Shown piece after piece: positions 55,484-63,682 of a DNA stretch of 64,000 bases. Origin of the DNA: Novipirellula aureliae (lineage in GTDB: Bacteria; Planctomycetota; Planctomycetia; Pirellulales; Pirellulaceae); contig NZ_SJPY01000003.1 of assembly GCF_007860185.1 (NCBI RefSeq), positions 743,747 through 807,746 of the forward strand, given 5' to 3'. Within the stretch, counting starts at the first letter, position 1. Each line of letters starts with the position of its first letter. The notes beneath the pieces were generated by a model. It did no database searches. It had not been told where the DNA came from and was given only the letters and a program-made list of their open reading frames with translations. The position numbers were made by a program, and so were the translations under genes.

Positions 55484-55954
55484 TCAGTTGTCGAACGGCC
55501 CGGAACTTGCCCCATCAGCACGCGTGCCCGAGACCGAAGCCTGCTTGTCGTCAGCAGGAAATTTTGCAACCAGGTATTGCTTGGAACCAGTACCAAGTAC
55601 GGTGATGTCAATCGATACCGGATCTATGCCGTCGATCGCAAATCCAAATTTGTGAAGCCCCTCGGGAAGAACGAAGACGGGCTGAATGTCCCACACCCCA
55701 ACCATCGCATGCCCCACGAACTTGCCATCAATGGAAATGCTGATTGGACGAATCGCGTCAACAGGCACAACGGCGTTGCCTACCTGAGCCATTGTCTGCT
55801 GGCCGTCCATCCTCATAGGCGTATGCGATGAGATGAAGACGATGTGGACGGTTGAGTGCCCTGGGGGAACCGGCGTGTCGGCGAGGCCAGTGCAAGGCGT
55901 CAACGCAATCAAAACAATCAGGCCAGAGGGAAGCGATTCATTGCGGCACCACAT
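55484..55954 (-). CDS. Hypothetical secreted protein
   Basis: A 156-residue protein with a hydrophobic N-terminus (SLPSGLIVLIALTPCTGLA) that can act as a signal peptide. The middle is beta-rich (ISISIDGKFVGHAMVGVWDIQP, spread over strands) and the C-terminus is polar. No family is recognised. It follows an attC-like site by 34 bases and stands in the cassette-like array. Confidence 0.65.
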   Translation of the reverse strand: MWCRNESLPSGLIVLIALTPCTGLADTPVPPGHSTVHIVFISSHTPMRMDGQQTMAQVGNAVVPVDAIRPISISIDGKFVGHAMVGVWDIQPVFVLPEGLHKFGFAIDGIDPVSIDITVLGTGSKQYLVAKFPADDKQASVSGTRADGASSGPFDN

Positions 55955-55987
55955 TTCGAGGTAAGTTCAGGTTTTGGTTTCAGTCCA

Positions 55988-56064
55988 ACAACGCTACGAT
56001 TCACGGGGCGGGCCGGGAAAGATTGGAACTTCCGTTTGATGACGTGACCCGCTCCGGTGCATCC
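55988..56064 (-). repeat. attC-like inverted repeat, site 3
   Basis: Arms CACGGGGCGGGCC (56002-56014) and GACCCGCTCCGGTG (about 56045-56059) pair with one unpaired base on the high-coordinate arm. Low end AACGCTACGATTCAC. It precedes the 55954 start. Confidence 0.5.
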
Positions 56065-56215
56065 GCTGGTTTGTCGCGGGTGACTTGTGATGGGGATGCC
56101 GAGGATGCTCGCTCTCTTTCATTCGCGTTCATTGACCGGACGACAAAGTCGCTTAGGTTGTGCAAATCACTGCAGGCGGCGGGAGTGCGGTGGTTGGTCC
56201 TGCTTACTTGGCTGG

Positions 56216-57322
56216 CTACTTCGATTGATCATCCGCCGTTTTTAAGGATCCAATCTGTCGCAGCGTCAGGGTGGCTATATCGCGGACCTGCTCGTGTGCA
56301 TCGGTTTGGGCATCGCGCAGCGCGGCAACCGCGTCCGGCGTTACCTTATCCGGATCGATCTTGGTAAACGCGTAGGTAGCCTCTTTACGGAAACGCCAAT
56401 CATGGTCGCCCATTGTATCGATTAATGCTTGGACGGCTGCTTCGTTGGGCCCTTCGGGGGCAACCTTGTGGAGTGCAACCGCTGCTCGTATCCGAACCAT
56501 TATGCTATCATCTTCCAGAGACTTGGTGAGGGCGGGAACCGCCGAGGATGCCACCGGCCCAAAATTCCAAAAGGCCGTCGTTGCCCTAAGTCGAACTGCC
56601 GGGCTCTCGTCCCTAAGCGCTGCGATGAGTGGAGTGATCGCGTCCTTTGCGTCTGCCCCAATGTTCCCCATGGCAAATGCCGCAGCTGCTCGAACCACTT
56701 CATCGTCGTTCTTCAGTGCGTGCATGAGGACTGGCACGACGGTGTCCGGATCGGCCTCAATTTTGCCGAGTGCGTCAATGCAGTGGGAAAGGAAAAGTGT
56801 CTCCTTGCTCGTAAATGTAAAACCATCCGAGATTACGTCCTGGGCAGCAGGGTACGCGGCTTTAGCCTCGACGCTATCGCCAACTGCATCACGCCTACGG
56901 TTGATCTTCTCCACTGCTTGAATGAGGAAGGCCGCCGCAAACTTCGCATCTCCTCCAAACTTACCAAGGGACTGAGCCGCGCTAGAACGGACTCGCATGT
57001 CGTCGTCTTTCAGGGCTAAGGTCAACGCAAGAACGGAAACTTTCGGATTGAGCCTCAACTGCCCGAGCTTGCTTGCCGCAGCGTCACGAACCTTTGCCGA
57101 GCCATCATTCAGATCCTTAATCGCTTTGGCAAATGCTTCGGTTTCTACCGCGTCCTGTCCATTCGCGATGGCGGAAACGTTGATAGAAAAGAGTGACCAC
57201 AAAACGAGCAACACCAGGACACGAGACAGACATGTACTGCAAGATCCGTCGTTGGATCGAAGACTGAAATTCACTGATTTGCTCCATTTGAAGGGCTTCG
57301 CGGGATTGTAAGTATCGATCAA
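56216..57322 (-). CDS. HEAT-repeat protein
   Basis: A 368-residue protein of repeated helix pairs, about eight HEAT/PBS-lyase-type units (LGQLRLNPKVSVLALTLALK, RVRSSAAQSLGKFG, VRAAAAFAMGNIGADAKD). A membrane helix near residues 30-52 may be a late signal peptide. HEAT scaffolds bind proteins; in Planctomycetes they often occur as secreted or lipid-anchored repeats. The partner is unknown. Confidence 0.8.
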   Translation of the reverse strand: MIDTYNPAKPFKWSKSVNFSLRSNDGSCSTCLSRVLVLLVLWSLFSINVSAIANGQDAVETEAFAKAIKDLNDGSAKVRDAAASKLGQLRLNPKVSVLALTLALKDDDMRVRSSAAQSLGKFGGDAKFAAAFLIQAVEKINRRRDAVGDSVEAKAAYPAAQDVISDGFTFTSKETLFLSHCIDALGKIEADPDTVVPVLMHALKNDDEVVRAAAAFAMGNIGADAKDAITPLIAALRDESPAVRLRATTAFWNFGPVASSAVPALTKSLEDDSIMVRIRAAVALHKVAPEGPNEAAVQALIDTMGDHDWRFRKEATYAFTKIDPDKVTPDAVAALRDAQTDAHEQVRDIATLTLRQIGSLKTADDQSK

Positions 57323-57542
57323 GCGGTTAATGCGCAGTCCGACGAACGGCGGACATCACGGGGAACGGACCTTGTTGATCCACTGCAACGAATGCCGCAA
57401 TCCGTCCTTCCAAGCATGTCATTGTTCGCCGCTTTCGCAGCGGGTAGTCACCCGCCATGGCGATCGGCGTTGACTAAAATTCTACCAAACGCATCGACCG
57501 CAGCAAATCGTCGAATCATCGAGTCCCGCTGCCGTGCCACGC

Positions 57543-57848
57543 CTATTCGAGTGTTTCAACACGCTCGGGTACGCCATCCTCGGCGGGACCAAATCGTAGC
57601 GTGGCGACAGCCCTCTTCACACAGTCTGATTGTTGTAGCACTTGCTTTGCAGCCACGTACAGGAGCTCCGCGTCAGGGCCATACAGATAGATCGTCGCAT
57701 CACGCATGTCCGGCGTGATATCGTGACCATCGCATTCACCCTCACCAGCTTCTTCGATTGCCTCCGAGAGTTGATCCTCCAGGTCGTGTAGCGCCTTAAG
57801 GTTCGTGGATTCGTATTTGAATCGGATGATGACGGAGTGTTCAGACAT
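57543..57848 (-). CDS. Small hypothetical protein
   Basis: About 101 residues from the ATG at 57848 (MSEHSVIIRFKYEST). It appears to be a two-layer alpha/beta protein with a negative region (IEEAGEGECDGHD) and a strand pair (ATIYLYGPDAELLYVAA). No signal peptide. No family recognised. An attC-like site lies 20 bases upstream. Confidence 0.65.
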   Translation of the reverse strand: MSEHSVIIRFKYESTNLKALHDLEDQLSEAIEEAGEGECDGHDITPDMRDATIYLYGPDAELLYVAAKQVLQQSDCVKRAVATLRFGPAEDGVPERVETLE

Positions 57849-57867
57849 TGCGGTCCATTCTTGAGTC

Positions 57868-57951
57868 GGATAACGGCAGGGTTCAGCGAGGCCGCGCAAA
57901 CGACCCACCATTTCGAAAAAATTGACTCGCGGCCTTATGGTCACCCGCATT
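57868..57951 (-). repeat. attC-like inverted repeat, site 4
   Basis: AGGCCGCG (57888-57896 region) pairs with CGCGGCCT near 57930. The low end GTCGGATAACGGCAGG matches the sites at 60845 and 61681. Confidence 0.45.
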
Positions 57952-58050
57952 CATTCTAATGGCTCCGTGGCAACACTTGGTTCCCCGTCGTATTCGATTC
58001 ACTCAGTCGCGACTGCACGCTGCGGCAGGTCGAAGTCGTCTGTTACACGC

Positions 58051-58125
58051 TCAAAGCCCGTCCATTCAAAGCCCGTCCATTCAAAGCCCGTCCATTCAAA
58101 GCCCGTCCGTTCAAAGCCCGTCCAT
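58051..58125. repeat. 15 bp tandem repeat
   Basis: Five units of TCAAAGCCCGTCCAT (one with a single change) immediately after the hypothetical gene at 58140. The unit length is a multiple of three but no supported frame uses it. Confidence 0.9.
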
Positions 58126-58139
58126 TCGCGGGCCAAAAG

Positions 58140-58469
58140 TCATGGTTTGACGCGAAATTCAAATGTGACCTTTCGGCCGTCTTTAAGTTTCAACTCAAGT
58201 AGGTTCAGCCCATCGGTATCGACAGTGATTGAAGATTCGGCGTACTCGATCGAACGCCCTTCAGGCAGTTTGCCGTTCGTAATGTCTGGCAGGGCGATGG
58301 ATTCACTGAGTTTAAATTTGATTTTGACCGGAGAAGGCAGCGGTTCCCCTTGTTCACTCCTGCTCGAAAATCGGGTGGGGATGCGATCATTTGCAGTCGC
58401 CATGCTGAACAGCCACCAAGCAGGCAATAGGAAAACAACGATTGCGAAGAGAGTGGTTTTGGTTTTCAC
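58140..58469 (-). CDS. Small secreted or anchored hypothetical protein
   Basis: A 109-residue protein with a hydrophobic N-terminus (TLFAIVVFLLPAWWLFSMA) as signal or anchor. The remainder is beta-rich (ITVDTDGLNLLELKLKDGRK). No family recognised. The 15 bp tandem repeat begins at its 3' end. Confidence 0.6.
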   Translation of the reverse strand: MKTKTTLFAIVVFLLPAWWLFSMATANDRIPTRFSSRSEQGEPLPSPVKIKFKLSESIALPDITNGKLPEGRSIEYAESSITVDTDGLNLLELKLKDGRKVTFEFRVKP

Positions 58470-58566
58470 AGTATTACCATTGAATCGTAGTGCGGTGGAG
58501 ATCAGCCAGAGGAGTTAGCAAGAATCGTGGTAGCGTTCAAGTCTGGATTCATCCGTTGGGGAGCGC

Positions 58567-58640
58567 CGACGATCACCGCGTCGGCCATCGTAACGCTGAC
58601 ACAGAGTAAACGCTATTGGCCGACCACGGTTTATCGGATG
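58567..58640 (-). repeat. attC-like inverted repeat, site 5
   Basis: Arms ACCGCGTCGGCCA (58575-58587) and TGGCCGACCACGGT (58617-58630) pair with one unpaired base. Low end GCCGACGATCACC. It precedes the 58469 start and follows the 58879 gene. Confidence 0.6.
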
Positions 58641-58878
58641 GTTCGCCGCATTTTGTGGTGGGGAAAACACTGGTCACGGCAGCCGAGTCATATCGATTGT
58701 TTCGTCGGTTGACAAATTGAATGCAATGCAAGGGTGTGTGCGGGTTGGCTTGGTCCATCAACTCATGACTGTAACGATCCCGCCAACCGGTTTGGATCCA
58801 CGCAGGATCACATAGCCCCGACGCATCGACATTCTGTCAGGATTGATTTCAAAGGGGCAAATGCGGTCACCATTCACC

Positions 58879-59745
58879 TCATTTCCCATTTAGGTTCACA
58901 TAGTGAAGCCCGTAAGCAGGTAGGTGGAATCGTTCACGGGGCACAGGGGAGTCAAACCAAGCGAATTCAAACGCTCTCAATTCGGTCCTCGATCCGTCCG
59001 GTCGTTCAATATAGGAAGTGGATTTCGTTGGAATCATAGCGCCCAGGACCTGTCTTACGTCGCTGCGAGTTGTCCCAAGCTTCACCCCACCCGAAGTAAT
59101 CCCTTCGTACTGCATTGGAATCCAGCCCGTTTCACGAGGATGGAACTGAATCGTTATCTGCTCAAATATGATCGGGAGCCCATCGTCTGTTTCCGACTTG
59201 GAATCATTGATGCTAACCTTGACTTCAAGTTGTCCATTCTTCCGCTCGTTCCATTCTTCGATTATTGTCCCTTGTTGGGTCAATAAGACGTCAAGCGGAA
59301 GGTGATTTACATTCAGTGGTTCATGCTGCAGTTGCCTCGCAAGAATGACGGAATCCTGCACTGGCGCACACTCGCCCACATTCTCCGATGCAAATTCTTT
59401 TGAACGAGACTTGTAGAGCGACCAATGATCATCAACACTCTCTCTCCGCAATTTGAACATATATGAAGAATTTTCCCCGACAATAGATAGCTTGTCTCCA
59501 GACACGCAACCATCGAACGAAAAGTACGACGTGCTCGATGCATCTGGAGCTACTCGTCTCTTGGAATCAGGATCGATTCGAAATGTTTTCAGCACGGTGG
59601 GCTGGAATTCTGTGCGAAACCTCTCACAGAACGCCACGATCTCGGAAACCTTCCCATTTGGCGATTCGTCACCGATGACCGACACGGGGAAGATCCAAGC
59701 ACAAGCTACAAGAACACTGAATAGCGTCCAAAGATTTCGAGGCAT
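58879..59745 (-). CDS. Secreted hypothetical protein
   Basis: About 288 residues from the ATG at 59745, which opens a signal peptide (MPRNLWTLFSVLVACAWIFP). The body is beta-rich with several Trp and Tyr (WIPMQYEGITSGGVKLG); no catalytic motif is seen. Plausibly a lipoprotein-like beta fold. No family recognised. Confidence 0.65.
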   Translation of the reverse strand: MPRNLWTLFSVLVACAWIFPVSVIGDESPNGKVSEIVAFCERFRTEFQPTVLKTFRIDPDSKRRVAPDASSTSYFSFDGCVSGDKLSIVGENSSYMFKLRRESVDDHWSLYKSRSKEFASENVGECAPVQDSVILARQLQHEPLNVNHLPLDVLLTQQGTIIEEWNERKNGQLEVKVSINDSKSETDDGLPIIFEQITIQFHPRETGWIPMQYEGITSGGVKLGTTRSDVRQVLGAMIPTKSTSYIERPDGSRTELRAFEFAWFDSPVPRERFHLPAYGLHYVNLNGK

Positions 59746-59796
59746 TTTGAACTCCAGATTGACCATGGGAAAGGGACCGCTTCACTCTTCAGTCGG

Positions 59797-59873
59797 CGAA
59801 TCGTTGGCGATAACCGAGTCGCGGCGATTGATTTTCTATTGGCAAAGACGACGACTCAGCGACTTCGGTTGAT
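59797..59873 (-). repeat. attC-like inverted repeat, site 6
   Basis: Arms AACCGAGTCGC (59812-59822) and GCGACTTCGGTT (59859-59870) pair with a single extra base on the high arm. Low end CGAATCGTTGGCGATAACC, the best match to the shared consensus. Confidence 0.65.
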
Positions 59874-59880
59874 CGCTTGG

Positions 59881-60825
59881 TTATGTCGCGCCTTCGCTGT
59901 CATATTGTGCCGGTTTCGTTTCACGCAACTTCTTGAGCTTTGCTCTACGATTGAAGAACCAGCCTATCCCAGCGAGAACGATGAGCCAAGGAGTAAAAGA
60001 CAACCATGGTCTAAAGTTGAGTGAAGGGTTAAGCGGATCGCCCGCAATAGCGAAAATTGTATCTGAGTTTATTAGGTTGCCTCTCATGATTTTTCGATGG
60101 ACCAAGAGATTTTCGTCGATGATTTCGGCAGTTTTATCGAGGTTGCAAAAATGAGATGCAACGTATTTTGATCGTATCAAGCCCGTCGATTGATCTTCAA
60201 CATAAGAGTTTTCATAGGCATACACCTTGCTGTCCAATCCTGCGTGTTGCATATATAAGACATGATCGAAGTCCTCGGAATCGTGAACTTCACCGTCATG
60301 AATGTGCACCGTTGGAAAGAATAGGTCGTCGGTTGCAGATTGAAACTCGAAGGCCATCGGGTGCGGTTTCAACAATCCAGCTGCCAACTGGAATACAGCA
60401 AATCCAAAGTTTTTGTATTCGGGGATACTTGCCCATATCTCATTTGGCAAGGTGAACTGGGAGTCAAGGCGATCGAAGTCCGCTATGGTTGGCACGAACG
60501 AAGCGATGTAGTTGCCGACCTCGACCACCTCGAGTTCGTGGCGAGACGTGGGATCGAAGGGAGCAGAACAGCCGATGCTCGGCGGTGAATGGAATGGAAA
60601 TCCATCCGACAAGTCGTCGAAGAATGCTTCGTATTCCTTCAAGTTAATGAAGTTGAGCGTTTCAGCGTTGGCCGGTTGTTTGACTGGAAGAGGAAGAATC
60701 ATCGCGTTTTGCTCGCGCGATTCGTAATTCATTTGGTACGCCAAGAACTGCGTGCTCGTGCCGCTAAGCCGAGCGAAGATCTGCGTGTTGTTCACGGAGA
60801 TGACGGGTTGGGAGAAGCAACACAT
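59881..60825 (-). CDS. Conserved membrane-anchored protein, unknown function
   Basis: A 314-residue protein starting MCCFSQPV and containing NAMILPLPV, sequence features I associate with an uncharacterised bacterial family. A transmembrane helix lies near residues 278-297 (PWLSFTPWLIVLAGIGWFF), followed by a basic tail, so the main domain is outside the membrane or the tail is inside. No catalytic motif. It starts ten bases from an attC-like site. Confidence 0.75.
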   Translation of the reverse strand: MCCFSQPVISVNNTQIFARLSGTSTQFLAYQMNYESREQNAMILPLPVKQPANAETLNFINLKEYEAFFDDLSDGFPFHSPPSIGCSAPFDPTSRHELEVVEVGNYIASFVPTIADFDRLDSQFTLPNEIWASIPEYKNFGFAVFQLAAGLLKPHPMAFEFQSATDDLFFPTVHIHDGEVHDSEDFDHVLYMQHAGLDSKVYAYENSYVEDQSTGLIRSKYVASHFCNLDKTAEIIDENLLVHRKIMRGNLINSDTIFAIAGDPLNPSLNFRPWLSFTPWLIVLAGIGWFFNRRAKLKKLRETKPAQYDSEGAT

Positions 60826-60844
60826 GGGAGTTCATCCGAGCGAG

Positions 60845-60925
60845 ATAACGGCAGCGGTAACGGGGCCGCCGCCAAAAAACTATGATTTCAAAACCCGCGT
60901 CATCGGAGGCTCCCGTTCACCGCAT
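60845..60925 (-). repeat. attC-like inverted repeat, site 7
   Basis: Arms GCGGTAACGGGGCC (60854-60867) and GGCTCCCGTTCACCGC (60908-60923) pair with an extra base in each of two places. A very similar site is at 61681-61760, with loops that differ by only a few bases. Confidence 0.7.
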
Positions 60926-60993
60926 GGCTATTTGCGGATCCAATGAATTGCGTGCCTACGCGAACAATCGTTCCAAAAAAATCAACTTCCAAG

Positions 60994-61308
60994 CTAAATC
61001 CTCACCTTCGAAGCCAACCATCCGACAAAGCTACCCAGCAATCCACAAACAGGCAGACCGACAATTACGATGATAATACTGCCGATGATCACTGCATACC
61101 TACCCACTCCGCAGAGACCATGCTCTGGAGGCGATGCAGCCGTAAAAGCCGAATTGCGATAGAGTAGATGGACCACAAAGATAATTGGAGCGGCGGCACC
61201 GCTAATGCCCCCCGCCGTGACCCAAATCCAGGTCGCGCGCGGCACACATGTGTAGGCATCGTCGCGGCTCTGTACTGCAGAGCTTTCGTATGGGGTGGCA
61301 GCGTTCAT
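60994..61308 (-). CDS. Small two-helix membrane protein
   Basis: About 104 residues from the ATG at 61308. Two hydrophobic helices (about 30-52 and 72-96, the second rich in Ile and Gly) are joined by a short polar loop with Cys. No family recognised. One of four small membrane-type or unknown genes between attC-like sites. Confidence 0.6.
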   Translation of the reverse strand: MNAATPYESSAVQSRDDAYTCVPRATWIWVTAGGISGAAAPIIFVVHLLYRNSAFTAASPPEHGLCGVGRYAVIIGSIIIVIVGLPVCGLLGSFVGWLASKVRI

Positions 61309-61325
61309 TTCACGAGTTTTTGAGC

Positions 61326-61358
61326 AAATAACGTCACCCGTCACCGTGGGCGGACGAT
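61326..61358 (-). repeat. Short attC-like inverted repeat
   Basis: CGTCACCC and GGGCGGACG form an imperfect hairpin with an 8-base loop and a low end AATAACGTCACCC. It is shorter than the others and precedes the 61308 start by 18 bases. Confidence 0.35.
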
Positions 61359-61365
61359 TGAGTTT

Positions 61366-61674
61366 CTATTCGAGTATACGCGTTTCATCAAGTGATTGAG
61401 CGATTGCGGTACGATGCTTAACAAATCGAAGAATCGTGCACACACCATCAACGATGATGCCAAGAACCGCCCCAACAATCGCACCGAGAGACAAACACAC
61501 CATCACTTCGATATGGCCCTTGTCGAGATGATAGATCAGATCGGGGTTGAGATCGGCAAAAATGCTCCAAGTAACACCGCCCAACAATCCGATGGCCGCG
61601 CAGATACCGAAGCACCAAAGAAAGATGCGTGGCGGTCGAACTGCAATTCTGTCAGCGGGAGAAACTGTCATCAT
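61366..61674 (-). CDS. Small two-helix membrane protein
   Basis: A 102-residue protein with helices at about 18-40 (FLWCFGICAAIGLLGGVTW) and 58-82 (VMVCLSLGAIVGAVLGIIVDG). No family recognised, but the topology is like the protein at 60994. It starts three bases from an attC-like site. Confidence 0.65.
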   Translation of the reverse strand: MMTVSPADRIAVRPPRIFLWCFGICAAIGLLGGVTWSIFADLNPDLIYHLDKGHIEVMVCLSLGAIVGAVLGIIVDGVCTILRFVKHRTAIAQSLDETRILE

Positions 61675-61680
61675 CCAACG

Positions 61681-61760
61681 AACGCTGGCGGTAACGGGGC
61701 CGCCGCCAAAAAACTATGATTTTACAACCCGCGTCATCGGTGACTCCCGTTCACCGCATT
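61681..61760 (-). repeat. attC-like inverted repeat, site 8
   Basis: Near copy of site 7: GCGGTAACGGGGCC at the low end, then GACTCCCGTTCACCGC at the high end, separated by a 45-base loop. The preceding bases CGAACGCTGGCGGTAAC match the shared consensus. Confidence 0.7.
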
Positions 61761-61805
61761 GTTCGTCGCCGTGTGGATATGTGGGTTGTCGGTTACGAGC
61801 GTCGT

Positions 61806-62201
61806 TTACGCATCCGATTCCGTTGCTGGAAATTGATCTCCATGTTCACCATTCGGCGGCACGATGATCATTTTAATGTCTTTGGCCCGGACCAAGAAGC
61901 GAGTGCTGGCCTCGTCTTCAAAGATGACCATACCATTCAATTCCCATGGAAGATGAGTCTTCATCGATTGGGAGTTTGTGAACCCGATAAATCGTACACG
62001 TTCGAACGGTTTTCGGCCAGCAACGTGAACTGTCGCGAGCGTGTCTTTCTTCAGAACACCGCGTACTGCGATTGTATCCGGCTTCTCGCCGCCAGTAATC
62101 CACGATAGTCCGCGATAGAACAGTGTCAGCAGAACGACCGCACCAACGATGGCTGCGGCAATTCCGCCCGCAATGCTGATCGTCTCGACAAATGGATGCA
62201 T
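61806..62201 (-). CDS. Membrane-anchored hypothetical protein
   Basis: A 131-residue protein with one N-terminal membrane helix (ISIAGGIAAAIVGAVVLLTLF) and a compact beta-rich cytoplasmic domain (TIAVRGVLKKDTLATVHVAG). No family recognised. Confidence 0.65.
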   Translation of the reverse strand: MHPFVETISIAGGIAAAIVGAVVLLTLFYRGLSWITGGEKPDTIAVRGVLKKDTLATVHVAGRKPFERVRFIGFTNSQSMKTHLPWELNGMVIFEDEASTRFLVRAKDIKMIIVPPNGEHGDQFPATESDA

Positions 62202-62256
62202 TCAGTTCTCGCGTGCTTTCGCTTGTGGTTCGTTCATGCAGATAAAGATGAGACGA

Positions 62257-62337
62257 CGAACGTTTGGGATAACGTGGTCGGACAAAAAAAACGTTTAGAT
62301 TGCCGTGAGTCGTCGTGGCGACTCCCGTCCACCGCTT
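62257..62337 (-). repeat. attC-like inverted repeat, site 9
   Basis: Low end CGAACGTTTGGGATAACGTG matches the consensus; the high end CGACTCCCGTCCACCGC matches sites 7 and 8. Pairing between the arms is weaker here. Confidence 0.5.
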
Positions 62338-62465
62338 GGAGATCCGCCGCAAATCATATTTGGTCGGGTATGCAGCTACGTCGGGTATGCAGCTACGCCG
62401 AGTACCTCCTAACGGAAAAGACAGTATAACGAGCGAAGCAACTTTTTGCAGCAACCGTCCGTGCA

Positions 62466-62729
62466 TCAATCACGAGATGCGTGGTCAGAAATTACCAGCT
62501 CTGCAATCGCCTGTAGTTGAGAAAAATAGACGCGAACGTCCGATGGCAAATTGGCCGACAGCGCAGTTTTGAGGTCGTCGCTGCATTCACGCAGTATGGC
62601 AACCTTTTGCGGTGGTAGTTTCGTCTTGGACGAAAGGTATGAGTCGATGCATCCAGCTGTGAAGGTATCTGTCGACAAAAAACGCGACTCCCGTCCTCCC
62701 GTGCACAAGCAAGCGTAAAGCGATTTCAT
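62466..62729 (-). CDS. Possible truncated small gene
   Basis: A frame of about 87 residues ending in SQLQAIAELVISDHASRD with good helical character over the last 55 residues; the first 25 residues read through an attC-like arm (CTCCCGTCC near 62690), so the true N-terminus is probably missing. No family recognised. Confidence 0.35.
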   Translation of the reverse strand: MKSLYACLCTGGRESRFLSTDTFTAGCIDSYLSSKTKLPPQKVAILRECSDDLKTALSANLPSDVRVYFSQLQAIAELVISDHASRD

Positions 62730-63145
62730 GGTTCGCTGGCGTTCATTGCACCGGAAAGGAATTCCCAGTTGGTTGGAAACGCCATGCCATTCATTGTCAT
62801 CCATTTTCCGTCTTTGAACCAGACCTCGACCATGCAACCATCGCGTTCATAGATCTCGACAAGATCTGGGCCCGAGATTGGGCCGTCCACCGAATCCGAT
62901 GTCCCATAGTGATCGCCAAGCATCGCATAGCGGGGTTGCCCAAGCAGTTCTTCAAGTTGTTGTCGGTTGGCACACTCCAGTGCAGATTGGAGCAGTAAAC
63001 CGGATCTCTCGACGCGGACATCGTACTGACGACGAAGTCGTTTGGCGAAGAGGCTGGCGAAGGGGACCACCGCGTGCATCCAAAATGGAGCATCAAGCGG
63101 TGGACGCTCGGATCGAGGACTCAAGTCCGAACGAGGTTCGATCAT
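62726..63145 (-). CDS. Hypothetical protein
   Basis: A 139-residue protein; the N-terminal 40 residues are basic and the C-terminal 95 form an alpha/beta domain (LEELLGQPRYAMLGDHYGTS, DLVEIYERDGCMVEVWFKDG). It stands 14 bases from an attC-like site. No family recognised. Confidence 0.6.
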   Translation of the reverse strand: MIEPRSDLSPRSERPPLDAPFWMHAVVPFASLFAKRLRRQYDVRVERSGLLLQSALECANRQQLEELLGQPRYAMLGDHYGTSDSVDGPISGPDLVEIYERDGCMVEVWFKDGKWMTMNGMAFPTNWEFLSGAMNASEP

Positions 63146-63158
63146 CCATTTAGTCCAG

Positions 63159-63234
63159 CGAACGTCGGCGATTCACCGGGTCGGCCCGATTGGTTTTGGT
63201 ATTCCGCAAGACGTCGTGGCCGACTCCGGTGCAA
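63159..63234 (-). repeat. attC-like inverted repeat, site 10
   Basis: Arms CACCGGGTCGGCC (63174-63186) and GGCCGACTCCGGTG (63218-63231) pair with one unpaired base on the high arm. Low end CGAACGTCGGCGATTCACC. It overlaps the 3' end of the four-helix gene. Confidence 0.7.
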
Positions 63235-63682
63235 TCGATGGTTCTGGCTCGTCCACGCCATCGTACTCGTACTCAGCCTCGCGGTACTCGTACTCGTACT
63301 CGACGGGCGACTCGGACACCGATTCGCCGCGAGCTATCAGACGAGTGAGCATCGATACGATCCGCTTGAGCAGTGATTTGAGTTCGCGATGACGTGCGTC
63401 GTTCAATCCTTCGGTCGCGGCAAGCACATCCTCAATGGCAGCACATTCCAATGCCGATCCACGGGCAATGTCGAGAAAGCGATTGCGATCCTTGAGGCTA
63501 CGTTTGCCGTTGCCCTCAGCGATGTTCAGCGGAATCGATTGCGCGGCGCGTAGCCATTGGTCTCGGGCGTGGCGATGAAGACCGTCCAGCGATCCGGTGA
63601 CGTTGAACGACAATGCGACGTAATCGATCGCGAGGCGATAAACGTCGAGTCGGTCGTGGTCGAAGACGGGTTCGGTCATCAT
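63173..63682 (-). CDS. Four-helix-bundle protein (S23 type), intact
   Basis: About 169 residues from the ATG at 63682. The four helices are seen in DVYRLAIDYVALSF, the AAQSIPLNIAEGNGKRSL turn that marks the family, the ALECAAIEDVLAAT helix and the final LLKRIVSMLTRLIA. A tail rich in Glu-Tyr (VEYEYEYREAEYEYD) is encoded by GTACTC repeats, and the end of the gene overlaps an attC-like arm. It is the intact relative of the pseudogenes at 53000 and 54863. Confidence 0.85.
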   Translation of the reverse strand: MMTEPVFDHDRLDVYRLAIDYVALSFNVTGSLDGLHRHARDQWLRAAQSIPLNIAEGNGKRSLKDRNRFLDIARGSALECAAIEDVLAATEGLNDARHRELKSLLKRIVSMLTRLIARGESVSESPVEYEYEYREAEYEYDGVDEPEPSIAPESATTSCGIPKPIGPTR

